A stretch of 64,000 nt of DNA. Source: VXYL01 sp965199915. GTDB taxonomy: Bacteria; Pseudomonadota; Gammaproteobacteria; Pseudomonadales; Azotimanducaceae. This document shows, one piece after another, positions 35,202 through 44,271 of the stretch (positions within the stretch are counted from its first letter, which is position 1; the number at the start of each line of letters is the position of its first letter). The DNA lies in the NCBI GenBank assembly GCA_965199915.1, contig OZ241348.1:2046001-2110000 (forward strand), read 5' to 3'. The position numbers and the translations under genes are program-made. Under the pieces are notes generated by a model. The model was given only the letters and a program-made list of their open reading frames with translations. It was not told the DNA's origin and did no database searches.

Positions 35202-37925
35202 ATGAATCGTGATCGGAAATTGTGGGCGGGCGTCTGTCTGTTCGCTTTCGGCGGCGGCTTGTCCGTCGCCGACGCTCAGGAGACCTCCGCGGACGAGGGC
35301 GCGCCGCGCGCCGATGAGGAAGTGATCGTCATCGGCCGGCTGTACGACGCCGCGCAACGGTTGATGGAAGAGCGCAAAGAGGACGAAGTGGTCTCCGACG
35401 TGCTCGGAGAGGAAACGATCAGTCGTCTTGGCGACACCACGGTGGCGGTCGCGCTGCGCCGTGTTTCCGGCTTGTCGCTGGTGAACGACAAGTTCGTGTA
35501 CGTGCGCGGTTTGGGCGAACGCTACTCGAGCACGTTGCTGAACGGCGCCACCATTCCTTCGCCGGACCTCACGCGCAACGTCATTCCCTTGGATATTTTT
35601 CCCACCTCCATCGTGCAGTCGCTGCGTGTGCAGAAGGCGTATTCCGCCGACATGCCGGCGGCGTTTGGCGGTGGCGCCGTGGACATCCGCACGAAAGGCA
35701 TACCCGTTGGCTTCACCTACTCGGTGGAACTGGGCACCGGTTACAACTTCGAGAACGATGGCGATGCGTTCACCTATCCGGGCGGCGACGACGACCGTTT
35801 CGGCGTCGACGACGGATCGCGCGCCTTGGCGCCGGCGCTGCAGGACGGCATCGCGCGCTTTCTCGGCAATTTGGATGTCCAAGGCATCTTGACTGGGCTG
35901 CGCAAAGAGGGGAATCGGTCCGCCACGGTGGCGGACGCGCGCCGCGTGAATCGCGAGCTGGCGCTGCTGCTGAACCGCGACATTTCGGTGACCGAGAAGT
36001 CCATCCATCCCGACGGCGACCTCAAAGCGAGCGTCGGCACCGGGGTGTCGCTCGGCGCGGACTGGGAATTCGGCGTGCTTGCCGGCGGTTCCTACAAGAC
36101 CGCATGGCGGGAGAGCGAGCGCGTGAGCCGGAACTTCAACTTCCCGGACGAGCGCACCGACACCAAGCTGGAGTCTACGTTCACGGTGGAGATCGCCGCC
36201 AACTTGAACTTCGGTGTGCGGTTCACCGACGATCATGAGATCTCCACCACGTCGTTGTATCTTCGCAACACGGACGACGAGACCGCCATCCGAGACTTCT
36301 TCAACGAGAATCGGGAAATCTCGGACGAGCGCGGTTTCCGCGACTATCGCCTGCAGTTCGAAGAACGCGACCTCATGGTGCAGCAAGTGAAAGGCGCGCA
36401 CCGTCTTGGCGACGCCACGCGCGAACTGCCGGTGTTCTCTTGGCGGGTGTTCGACTGGATTCCCCGGGACGCCGAACTGTCCTGGTTCCACTCCAAGGCG
36501 CGCGCGCGCACGGACATTCCGAATCAAGTGAGCGTGGTGGCGCAGACCGTGACCGAGCCGGCGAGCGGACGGGTGCTGAGTTCCACCATCAACATCGGCA
36601 CCACCGCGGACTACCGTTTCACGCTGCTCGACGACGACGTGTTGAATTACGGCTGGGACGCCACCGTGCCGATCGTCGCCGCGGACCACGTCTTGGAGTT
36701 CAGCGGTGGCTACGAACACGCGCGCAAAACGCGCACCTATCGGCAGACGCAATTCGGTTTGGACGCGCTTTCGGTGGCCGATCCGGTCATTTTGGAAGGC
36801 GCCATCGGCGATGCGTTGTCGGACGCGAACATTCTGAATCCCGCCAACAACTTCGTGTTCGACTTGAGCGGCACCAACAACCAGAGCTACATCGCCGCGA
36901 CGATGATCGACGCGCTCTACGCCAAGGCGGATTGGGTTTGGCGCGACACTTGGCGCGTCTCCCTCGGCGGCCGCTGGGAGGATTACAAGCAGGTGGCGCT
37001 GGATTGGAACCTGTACGGCTACACGGTGACGGACCCGGTGGTCACGACGGACCCGGAACGACTCGATCGAGCCGCGTTTCAGGACGACCGCGTCTATCCT
37101 TCGGTTTCGCTCGCCTGGATGAGTTCCTTGGGTTCGTTCGGCGACGCGCTTGGCGTGGACCTCTTTCAATTGCGGTTTGGTTGGAGCGAGACGACGGTGC
37201 GCCCGGATCTGCGCGAAATCACGGACGCGAGCTACATCGACCCCATCACCGACGACCTCGTGGACGGCAACCCGGGGGTGGTTCCTTCGGACGTGACCAA
37301 CTACGACGTGCGCGGCGAGTGGTTCTTCGCCAACGGCGACACGTTCACCGTGTCGATTTTCCAGAAGCGGATCGACCTCCCCATCGAGTTCTTCGAGTCC
37401 GCGGCCAGCGACACCACGGTCGCGCGGGAAATCGTCAACGCCGAGTCCGCGCGCATCCACGGCATCGAGGTGGAGGGCCTCAAGGAGCTCGGCTTCCTCG
37501 GCGAGTGGGCGGACGCCTTTTTCCTGCAAGGCAACCTCACGTGGCAGGATTCCGAACTCGTCGCCGGCGAGCAGGCGGACGCGCCCACGAACAATGCGCG
37601 CCCACTGGCCGGCGCGTCCGAGTACGTCGCCAACGTGGTGCTCGGCTTCGACAGCCACGACGGCGAGCACACCACCACCGTGGCGTACAACGTGTTCGGC
37701 GAGCGCCTGTACGTCGCCGGCCGCCTCGGCGCGCCGGACGGCTACGAGCAGCCGTTCCACTCCTTGGACTTCACGCACTCTTGGTACCCCACCGAAAACA
37801 TCACGGTGAAGGCGAAGCTGCGCAACATTCTCGACCAATCCGTGGAAATCGAACGGGAAGGCGTCGTGGTGTTCACCAAGCGGCCGGGCGCTGCCGCTTC
37901 GGTGAGTTTCAAGTGGGACTATTGA
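35202..37925 (+). CDS. TonB-dependent outer membrane receptor
   Basis: The 907-residue protein has a signal peptide cut after about residue 25 (SVADA), a TonB-box-like EEVIVIG at 39-45 and a plug domain. Plug motifs include VRGLGERYSSTLLNGA, PSPDLTRNVIPLDIFP, and FGGGAVDIRTKG. A long 22-strand-type barrel follows and ends in SFKWDY with a terminal aromatic residue, as outer membrane barrels do. Substrate is not predictable. Its lipoprotein partner lies immediately upstream. The barrel faces the DUF-like gene 37986-38648 across a 60 bp gap containing a GC-rich inverted repeat (CGCCGCC...GGCGGCG, 37954-37980) that could end transcription. Confidence 0.92.
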   Translation: MNRDRKLWAGVCLFAFGGGLSVADAQETSADEGAPRADEEVIVIGRLYDAAQRLMEERKEDEVVSDVLGEETISRLGDTTVAVALRRVSGLSLVNDKFVYVRGLGERYSSTLLNGATIPSPDLTRNVIPLDIFPTSIVQSLRVQKAYSADMPAAFGGGAVDIRTKGIPVGFTYSVELGTGYNFENDGDAFTYPGGDDDRFGVDDGSRALAPALQDGIARFLGNLDVQGILTGLRKEGNRSATVADARRVNRELALLLNRDISVTEKSIHPDGDLKASVGTGVSLGADWEFGVLAGGSYKTAWRESERVSRNFNFPDERTDTKLESTFTVEIAANLNFGVRFTDDHEISTTSLYLRNTDDETAIRDFFNENREISDERGFRDYRLQFEERDLMVQQVKGAHRLGDATRELPVFSWRVFDWIPRDAELSWFHSKARARTDIPNQVSVVAQTVTEPASGRVLSSTINIGTTADYRFTLLDDDVLNYGWDATVPIVAADHVLEFSGGYEHARKTRTYRQTQFGLDALSVADPVILEGAIGDALSDANILNPANNFVFDLSGTNNQSYIAATMIDALYAKADWVWRDTWRVSLGGRWEDYKQVALDWNLYGYTVTDPVVTTDPERLDRAAFQDDRVYPSVSLAWMSSLGSFGDALGVDLFQLRFGWSETTVRPDLREITDASYIDPITDDLVDGNPGVVPSDVTNYDVRGEWFFANGDTFTVSIFQKRIDLPIEFFESAASDTTVAREIVNAESARIHGIEVEGLKELGFLGEWADAFFLQGNLTWQDSELVAGEQADAPTNNARPLAGASEYVANVVLGFDSHDGEHTTTVAYNVFGERLYVAGRLGAPDGYEQPFHSLDFTHSWYPTENITVKAKLRNILDQSVEIEREGVVVFTKRPGAAASVSFKWDY

Positions 37926-37985
37926 AGAACGCTTGACGAGCGCCGGGCGCTTGCGCCGCCGCCCGCGGCTCTTGGCGGCGAAGGG

Positions 37986-38648
37986 TTACTTGCGCTTGGC
38001 TCTTCTGCGTTCGCGCCGCTCCGCCCGGCGTGTCTTGCGCTCCAAGGCGGCGGCCTTGCGGCGCTCTTCCAACGCGGTGCGCAAGGCGTCGATCTGCGGC
38101 CCCTCGATGGCCTCGAAATCTCCAAGCCGACAGTGGGCGGTGGGCAGGCCGCCCATGCGCGTCAAGCCGCGGAAGGTGTCCAAGCGGCAGATGGAACCCC
38201 CAAAGACGCGCAGATTCACGATCATGTCCCGCTCTAAGCCAAGGCACCTCGAGGAGAGTTGATTCAACCAGGCTTTCTTGCGACGGATGTGAAACAGCAC
38301 CAGCGTGTCGTCCAGGATCTCCACCCGGTCGATAGCGCGCGTGCGCACGCAACTGCGGCGTTGACGGTACGCTTCGTCGTCCAGCGGGTTGCTGAGGATC
38401 GTCTCCACGTCCAAGTCCGCCGCGTCGCCTTGCGCGGCCGGGGTGGGGGCGGCGTCCTGCGGCTTCTTCCCGTTCTTCCCGTTCTTCCCCTCGACGGCGT
38501 CCGCAGCGGGCGTCGCTTCGGCCGGCGCGGCGACCGAATCCGCCGTCCAAGCGGTTTGCGCCAATGTCGCCAACAAAAACAACAAGACCACTTGCGCCGT
38601 TCGCCAAGGCGCGCCCGCCTCAAGTCTTCCCCAACGCATGGACGTCAC
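37986..38648 (-). CDS. Small periplasmic protein (DUF6491-like)
   Basis: The 220-residue product has a signal peptide (AQVVLLFLLATLAQTAWTA) and a low-complexity linker with a GKNGKNGKK run. A compact domain follows with paired cysteines (RRSCVRTRAIDRVEIL, SSRCLGLERDM, GSICRLDTF) that resembles the DUF6491 group as I recall it. The end is strongly basic (RRAERRERRRAKRK). The ATG at 38648 overlaps the acyl-CoA synthetase stop by four bases, so the two are translated together. Function is unknown. Confidence 0.65.
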   Translation of the reverse strand: MTSMRWGRLEAGAPWRTAQVVLLFLLATLAQTAWTADSVAAPAEATPAADAVEGKNGKNGKKPQDAAPTPAAQGDAADLDVETILSNPLDDEAYRQRRSCVRTRAIDRVEILDDTLVLFHIRRKKAWLNQLSSRCLGLERDMIVNLRVFGGSICRLDTFRGLTRMGGLPTAHCRLGDFEAIEGPQIDALRTALEERRKAAALERKTRRAERRERRRAKRK

Positions 38649-40282
38649 TCGTTTTTCCGCAGAACTTGCTGTTTGGCCCAGCGGTAGTCCGCCTTGCCGT
38701 TGGGGCTGCGCAGGATTTCACGCAAGAAGACGAACGCCTTGGGCAGCTTGTAGCGGGCAACGTGCTTGGCGCACTCGGCCAGCAACGCCTCCTCGTTCGC
38801 GGATCGTCCTTTCTTCAGTTGCACAATGGCCACCACCTCGTTGCCCCAGCGCTCCGACGGCCGCCCCGCCACCACGGCATCGTACACGTCTGGATGGTGT
38901 TTGATGGCTTGTTCCACTTCTTCAGCGAAGATCTTCTCGCCGCCCGAGTTGATAGTGACCGATTCGCGCCCGTGCAGTTCCAAGGTGTTGTCGGACAGCA
39001 AGCGCACCTTGTCGCCGGGCACGGAATAGCGCACGCCGCCCACGGTGGGGAAGGTCTTGCGCGTCTTCTCCGCGTCGCCCAGATAGCCGAGCGGAATGTT
39101 GCCGGCGCGCGCCCACCAGCCGAGCCCCTCGTGGCCCGGTTCGAGCAGCGCGGTCATGTCGTTGCTGAGCACCGCGTTGTGGGGGCTTAGCTTGAAACGG
39201 CCGGTGGCGGCGCCGTTCGCGGCGTTGCTGGTGTGCGACGCCTGCCCGCCGGTTTCCGACGAGCCGGCGGTGTCGATGATGTTGATGTGCGGCAACGCGT
39301 CGATGAGTTCCGCCTTCACCTTGGCGGTCATGATGGCGCCGCCGGTTATCACGTTGCGCAACGCCGGGCAGCGCGCCGCGGACGCCCGCAGCGCGTCCAC
39401 CAACGGGCGTCCGAACGCGTCGCCCACCAGGAGCAGATTGTTGACGCCTTCGCGTTCGATCACTTCCACCGCGCCGGCGGCGTCGAAGCGCCGCACCTCG
39501 TCCTGGATCACCACCGTGCCGCCGGTGTGGAATGCTTGAAACGCGCCCCAATGTCCGGCACCGTGCATGAACGGCGGCGCCGGCAGCGTCTTGCGGTGGC
39601 TGGCTGTGGCGCGCGCGACGTATCCCGCCAAGCTGTCGATCACGGTCCCGTCGGTGCGCCGCGCGCCGAGGCTGGCGATGAGGATGTCCTTGTGTTTCCA
39701 CAGCACGCCCTTCGGCATGCCGGTGGTGCCGCCGGTGTAAATGATGTAGAGATCGTCCGGGCTCCACTGCGCGGCCGGCCGCGCCGCGTCGGCCTCGGCA
39801 AGCGCTTGCTCGAACAGCACGGCGCCGTCGAGCAGCGGCCGCTCGTCGTCTTGCACTTGCAGGAGCAACTTCAGCGTCGGCACTTGGCCGCGGATCGCCT
39901 GCACATGCTCCGCCAAGGAGCTGTGGAACACCAGCGCTTTGGCCGCCGCGTCGTTCAGCAAATAGACCAGCTCCTCGTCCACATAGCGGTAGTTCACGTT
40001 GAACGGCGCGACCCGCGCTTTGTACGCGCCGAGCATGGCTTCGAGGTATTCGTTGCCGTTGTAAAGGTAGATGCCGAGGTGGTCTTGGCCGGATTGCCAA
40101 TCCGCCAGCGCGTCCCGCTCGGTGTGCATGCCCAACCCCTGGGCGGCGAGATAGTTGGCGAGCCGGCGCGTGCGCTCGGTAAGCTCGCGGTAGGTGAGGC
40201 GCCGATCGCGGAACACGACGGCCTCGCGGTCCGGCACGGCCTGCGCAATGGCTTCGTTCACCGTGGCGAGGTTGAAATACAC
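38645..40282 (-). CDS. Acyl-CoA synthetase (AMP-forming)
   Basis: The 545-residue enzyme belongs to the ANL adenylate-forming family. It shows the AMP-binding P-loop YTGGTTGMPKGV, the motif DTAGSSETGG, PGDKVRL, GRESVTINSGGEKIF with the hinge region and C-terminal PNGKADYRW with the catalytic lysine. It activates a carboxylic acid with ATP and CoA. Close relatives act on fatty acids or sterol and ring breakdown acids, but the substrate is not given by sequence. The start is a GTG at 40282 (MYFNLATVNEAIAQA); the longer upstream frame is arginine-rich and not coding-like. The downstream small periplasmic protein is coupled. Confidence 0.9.
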   Translation of the reverse strand: MYFNLATVNEAIAQAVPDREAVVFRDRRLTYRELTERTRRLANYLAAQGLGMHTERDALADWQSGQDHLGIYLYNGNEYLEAMLGAYKARVAPFNVNYRYVDEELVYLLNDAAAKALVFHSSLAEHVQAIRGQVPTLKLLLQVQDDERPLLDGAVLFEQALAEADAARPAAQWSPDDLYIIYTGGTTGMPKGVLWKHKDILIASLGARRTDGTVIDSLAGYVARATASHRKTLPAPPFMHGAGHWGAFQAFHTGGTVVIQDEVRRFDAAGAVEVIEREGVNNLLLVGDAFGRPLVDALRASAARCPALRNVITGGAIMTAKVKAELIDALPHINIIDTAGSSETGGQASHTSNAANGAATGRFKLSPHNAVLSNDMTALLEPGHEGLGWWARAGNIPLGYLGDAEKTRKTFPTVGGVRYSVPGDKVRLLSDNTLELHGRESVTINSGGEKIFAEEVEQAIKHHPDVYDAVVAGRPSERWGNEVVAIVQLKKGRSANEEALLAECAKHVARYKLPKAFVFLREILRSPNGKADYRWAKQQVLRKNE

Positions 40283-40467
40283 GGACGTTCCTAAACAAGC
40301 GTGCGCGCGTGCGCACAGGCACCGGCAAGTAACGCGCAACCGCGCTAGCGAGTCAAGCGGCGCTCCGCGCCAGCGCGCTCGCACACGCGGCGGCACACGC
40401 CGCGCTTGCCTCTCGGCGCGAATGCGAGTAGGGTACGCCGCCGTTTTACGCCACAACCGGATCGTCA

Positions 40468-41565
40468 ATGGCCATCGCGGTCATGGGCGACGACGACTTC
40501 ACCTCGTCGCTGATCCTTCGCCTCAGCAGGCTCGGATTCGACGCCATTCCCGCTCGCCGCGGGCAGCGTGCGTTCGCCCGCGTGTTGGAGGGAGCGGACG
40601 TGATTTTCTGCGCGTCCTTGGCGGACGCCCAGGACGGCGTTGCGAGCGCCGGGCGCGTGCCGGCGCCATTCGTTTGGATGTGCGCGGCGCTGCCGAAAGC
40701 CCCCACCATGCTCGAGGCCATGCGCGTGGGCGTCGTGGACGTGGTGTCCGCGCAAATCGCGGATGACGACCTCGGCGCGCGCGTCCGCGCCGCGCTGGAG
40801 CGAGCGCGCCCCTCGGACATCCGCATCGCCGGCCAGCTCGCCTCGTTGGAACGCGACCAGCGCGCCGGTCGCTACATTCAGCAGCGCATCCTGCCACGCT
40901 CGCCGCTCACCATCGGCCACTACCGACTAACCCACCAGGTGCGCCCGTCGATGATTCTCTCGGGCGATTTCGTCGACTACTTCCGCATCGGCGAAGGCCA
41001 CTTCGTGTTCTACATCGCGGATGTGTCCGGGCACGGCGCGTCGAGCGCGCTTGTCACCGTCATCCTCAAGAACTTCTCCCGCCGCTTGCGCCGCGAATAC
41101 CGGCCGCGGATGTTGAAGCGGCCGGGTGAAATGCTCGCCACGCTCAACCGGGAACTGCTCGACCAGGATTTGGGCAAACATGTGGCGATGTTCATCGGCG
41201 TTGTGGACCTGCGCGCCGATGCGGTCACATTCGCCAACGCCGGGCACTTCCCGCACGCCATCCACGCCGGCGGCGGCGCGGCGCGGCGTCTGGAAATAGG
41301 CGGCAAACCCGTGGGCCTGTTCGACGACGTGGACTACGATGTGGGCGAGGCGCCGTTGGCGGCGGGCGAAAGCGTCGTCGCGTTCTCCGACGGCGTGCTG
41401 GAGGTGATGCCCGAGCGCGACCTGCCGGCCAAGGAAGCGCGCCTGGTGGAGTGCGCGGCCTCGTGCGCGCCCGACGTCGCGGCGTTGTGGGACGCCGTGG
41501 GCGTGGTGCGGGGCAGCACCGGCCCGGACGACATGACCTGTCTGGTGGTGGCGCGCGCCGCCTGA
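40468..41565 (+). CDS. PP2C-type (RsbU/SpoIIE) phosphatase with degenerate receiver domain
   Basis: The 365-residue protein has a response-regulator-like N-terminus (IAVMGDDDFTSSLI) and a C-terminal PP2C/SpoIIE phosphatase domain. Metal-binding acids are seen in SGDFVDYF, YIADVSGHG, FSDGVLEV and GPDDMTCLVV. The residue where a receiver's phosphorylated Asp should be (end of the DVIFCAS strand) is not Asp, so control is probably not by a classic histidine kinase. It is 15 bp upstream of a STAS-domain gene. This is the phosphatase/anti-anti-sigma pairing known from RsbU-RsbV and Pseudomonas RssB-RssC, where the phosphatase reactivates the STAS partner. Confidence 0.85.
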   Translation: MAIAVMGDDDFTSSLILRLSRLGFDAIPARRGQRAFARVLEGADVIFCASLADAQDGVASAGRVPAPFVWMCAALPKAPTMLEAMRVGVVDVVSAQIADDDLGARVRAALERARPSDIRIAGQLASLERDQRAGRYIQQRILPRSPLTIGHYRLTHQVRPSMILSGDFVDYFRIGEGHFVFYIADVSGHGASSALVTVILKNFSRRLRREYRPRMLKRPGEMLATLNRELLDQDLGKHVAMFIGVVDLRADAVTFANAGHFPHAIHAGGGAARRLEIGGKPVGLFDDVDYDVGEAPLAAGESVVAFSDGVLEVMPERDLPAKEARLVECAASCAPDVAALWDAVGVVRGSTGPDDMTCLVVARAA

Positions 41566-41580
41566 CGCCGACAAAGCGCT

Positions 41581-42066
41581 ATGACTCCGGGCCGGATTCT
41601 CGTCGCTAACGGCGACGGCACCTATTTGCTCAAGTTCGTGGGCGACGTGCGGCTTGGCTTGGGCGCTGCGTTCGACGAATTCCTGGACCGGCTGTTCAAA
41701 GACGGGAATCTGACCTCGGTGTTGGTGGATCTGTCGGCGGCCGAGAACATCGACAGCACATCGCTGGGCGTCTTGGCGCGGTTGTCCGTGCAGGCGACGG
41801 CGCGCTTGGGCTGCGCGCCGACGTTGGTGTCCACCCGACCGGACATCACCCGCCTGCTCAAGACCATGGGCTTCAACGAGGCGTTTCACTTCGTGGAAGA
41901 ACCCCTCACCAGCGAGCGCCAACTCGGCGAGTTGCCGCCCGCGAAGCTTCCGCCGCACGAGATGCGCGTGCGCGTGCTCGCGGCGCATCGCAACCTCATG
42001 GCCATGAACGACCGCAACCGGGAAGCGTTCGAGGACCTGGTGGTCACTCTGGAGTCCGCCGAGTAG
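41581..42066 (+). CDS. STAS-domain anti-anti-sigma factor
   Basis: The 161-residue protein is a STAS fold (VLVDLSAAENIDSTSLGVLARL) with the phosphorylatable Ser in IDSTSLG. A C-terminal extension of about 50 residues is beyond the usual domain. It is the likely substrate of the PP2C phosphatase just upstream. Such partners release a sigma factor or act on biofilm and stress control; the target is not in this window. Its stop lies 10 bp from the dusA stop. Confidence 0.85.
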   Translation: MTPGRILVANGDGTYLLKFVGDVRLGLGAAFDEFLDRLFKDGNLTSVLVDLSAAENIDSTSLGVLARLSVQATARLGCAPTLVSTRPDITRLLKTMGFNEAFHFVEEPLTSERQLGELPPAKLPPHEMRVRVLAAHRNLMAMNDRNREAFEDLVVTLESAE

Positions 42067-42076
42067 CCCCGGCCCG

Positions 42077-43144
42077 TCAGCCGGCGGCGGGCCTCGACTT
42101 CCCAATCAGCGCCCGAGCGGCCAGCAACACCTCCAGTCCCGCGCCCGGCCGGTGGTCGCGCTCGGCCAGCAGGCGGCGATAGCGGCGCGCGCCGGGGCGG
42201 CCGTTGAACAGCCCGTGCAGGTGTCGACTCATGGTATGCAAGCGCTCGCCCGCCGCCATTTGCTCCGCAACATACGGCAGGTAGGCGGCGAACGCCGCGT
42301 CCGCGGTGCGCGGCGGATCGCCAAGAAGCTCGTTGGCCAGGCGCGAGAGCCAAACCGGATTCTGGTACGCGCCGCGGCCGATCATCACGCCGTCGGCCCA
42401 GCGCAAGTGGTCGCGTGCGGCGGCCGTGTCGCGAACACCGCCGTTGTAGACGATGGCCAAGCGCGGAAAATCGCACTTCAGGCGTTCCACCAGGCGCGGC
42501 CGCAACGGCGGCACGTTGCGGTTTTGCGCCGGCGTCAAACCGCGCAGCACGGCTTGGCGCGCGTGGACGATGAACAAGCGCGCGCCGGCCGCCGCCACGC
42601 ATCCCACGAAATCGCGCAGCGAGGCGTAGTCGTCGGCGCGCGTGGCCGCGTCCGCGGCGTCGTCCGCCACGCCGAGTCGGCACTTGACGGTGACCGGCGT
42701 ATCCGCGGCGGCGCGCATGGCCGCCACGCAATGCGCCACGCGGCTTGGTTCGCGCATCAAACACGCGCCGATGGCGCCCTTGCGCACGCGCTCGGACGGA
42801 CAACCGACGTTGAGGTTCACCTCGTCGAAACCGGCGGCGGCCGCCATCGTGGTCGCGGCGGCCAGATCGCGCGGGTCGCCACCGCCAAGCTGCAACGCGA
42901 GCGGGTGCTCCGCCTCGTGAAAGCGCAGCCGCCGCTTGGCATCGCCGTGCAGGAGCGCGTCCGTGCTGATCATTTCGGTGTAAAGACGCGCTTGCGGGGC
43001 CAGCAGGCGGTGCAAATAGCGGCAATGCCGATCCGTGTACGCCATCATCGGGGCCACGCAAAGAACATGCGTCTGGTCGCGTGGTATGTCAATGTTGCTT
43101 GACAAAAAGTGGGCCGGATCCGTCCGAATGTCACTTTTTTTCAT
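42077..43144 (-). CDS. dusA: tRNA-dihydrouridine(20/20a) synthase DusA
   Basis: The 355-residue flavoenzyme reduces uridines in the D loop of tRNA. Family marks are APMMAYTDRHCRYLHRLL, the catalytic Cys in NLNVGCPSERV, the FMN-binding VKCRLGVDD-type turn, and GVMIGRGAYQNP. The C-terminal helical RNA-binding part includes HTMSRHLHGLFNG. The ATG at 43144 has a perfect GGAGGAACC ahead of it. It is divergent from lpxC. Confidence 0.93.
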   Translation of the reverse strand: MKKSDIRTDPAHFLSSNIDIPRDQTHVLCVAPMMAYTDRHCRYLHRLLAPQARLYTEMISTDALLHGDAKRRLRFHEAEHPLALQLGGGDPRDLAAATTMAAAAGFDEVNLNVGCPSERVRKGAIGACLMREPSRVAHCVAAMRAAADTPVTVKCRLGVADDAADAATRADDYASLRDFVGCVAAAGARLFIVHARQAVLRGLTPAQNRNVPPLRPRLVERLKCDFPRLAIVYNGGVRDTAAARDHLRWADGVMIGRGAYQNPVWLSRLANELLGDPPRTADAAFAAYLPYVAEQMAAGERLHTMSRHLHGLFNGRPGARRYRRLLAERDHRPGAGLEVLLAARALIGKSRPAAG

Positions 43145-43161
43145 GGTTCCTCCATTTTCTC

Positions 43162-43190
43162 TTCATTTTCTTCCTGCCTTGGGCTATAGT
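43162..43190 (+). promoter_or_regulatory. Probable promoter for lpxC
   Basis: TATAGT at 43185-43190 forms a good -10, with a weak -35 TTCATT at 43162-43167 and a 17-base spacer. It is 32 bases before the lpxC ATG, in an AT-rich patch that also holds the dusA ribosome site. Confidence 0.4.
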
Positions 43191-43221
43191 GCGCGACCAA
43201 TTTCCGGCATCGGGCCGCGTC

Positions 43222-44151
43222 ATGCTGCGTCAGCGAACCATAGACCGTCCCGCCCACGCCATCGGCGTGGGCGTTCACACGGGGCGGCCCGTGCGCATGA
43301 CGTTGCGCCCGGCGCCAGCGGACACCGGCATCGAGTTCCTCCGCTTGGACGCGAGCCCCCGCCGTCCGGTGCGCGCTTTGGCGGACAACGTCTCGGACAC
43401 CACGCTCTCCACCAGCATCGGCGAACACGGCGTGCAAATCGCCACCGTTGAGCATCTCATGTCGGCGTTGTGGGGCATGGCCATCGACAACGTGCGCGTG
43501 GAGCTCTCCGGCGAGGAGGTGCCGATCATGGACGGCAGCGCGGAACCGTTCGTGCGGATTGCGCAAGGCGCCGGCCTCCGCGAACTCGACGCCCCGCGCA
43601 GATTCATCAAGATCACGCGGCGGATTGCCGTGTCGCAAGGCGAAGCGCGCGCCAGCCTGCGACCGTACGACGGCTTCCGCGCCGGCTACACGTTCGTGGC
43701 GGATCATCCGGTGTTCAATCGCTACCCCAAACGGGTGGAGGCGGACTTCGCCCGCACATCGTACATCCGCGACGTGTGCGGCGCGCGCTCCTTCGGGCTG
43801 ATGCGCGAGCTGCCGCAGGCGCGGGCGATAAGCAAGTGCCTGGGTTCCAGCCTGCGCAACGCGGTTGGCGTCGGCGATCACGCCATACTGAATCCAGAAG
43901 GTTTGCGCTACGACGACGAGTTCGTCAAACACAAGCTGCTCGACGCCATTGGCGATTTGTACCTGCTCGGCTTGCCCGTGCTCGGGGACTTCGACGGCTA
44001 CATGTCCGGCCACGCGCTGAACAACAAACTCGCATGGGCCGTGCTGCGCAGTCGCGATGCTTGGACGCTGGTCTCCGCCGACGGCGCGACCGCCGCCGAC
44101 GAGTACGCCGAGGCCATGGCCGAAAGGCGCGTTTCGCTGCGCGACGTCTGA
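43222..44151 (+). CDS. lpxC: UDP-3-O-acyl-N-acetylglucosamine deacetylase LpxC
   Basis: LpxC is the zinc enzyme of the first committed step of lipid A synthesis. The 309-residue protein shows the zinc ligand His78 in ATVEHLMSALWG, and the second site in MSGHALNNKL with the acid in HKLLDAIGDLY. The usual N-terminus is also seen (QRTIDRPAHAIGVGVHTGRP). Length is normal. The start is the ATG at 43222; the open frame upstream is non-homologous. Its presence shows the host makes lipopolysaccharide. Confidence 0.96.
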   Translation: MLRQRTIDRPAHAIGVGVHTGRPVRMTLRPAPADTGIEFLRLDASPRRPVRALADNVSDTTLSTSIGEHGVQIATVEHLMSALWGMAIDNVRVELSGEEVPIMDGSAEPFVRIAQGAGLRELDAPRRFIKITRRIAVSQGEARASLRPYDGFRAGYTFVADHPVFNRYPKRVEADFARTSYIRDVCGARSFGLMRELPQARAISKCLGSSLRNAVGVGDHAILNPEGLRYDDEFVKHKLLDAIGDLYLLGLPVLGDFDGYMSGHALNNKLAWAVLRSRDAWTLVSADGATAADEYAEAMAERRVSLRDV

Positions 44152-44271
44152 CGCAAACGGCGGCGGCGCGGCGGGCGGCCCCTCCGTTCCACGGCGCTGC
44201 CTTCCCGCTATACTCGCACCGTCTTGGACATCCGTCCGGAGTCCTTAGTGCGTGGGAAGTGGGCAGCGCTG

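Noticed and set aside
42067..42076. Strong terminator between the STAS gene and dusA
   Set aside because: Only ten bases separate the two stop codons and no hairpin with a T run is visible.
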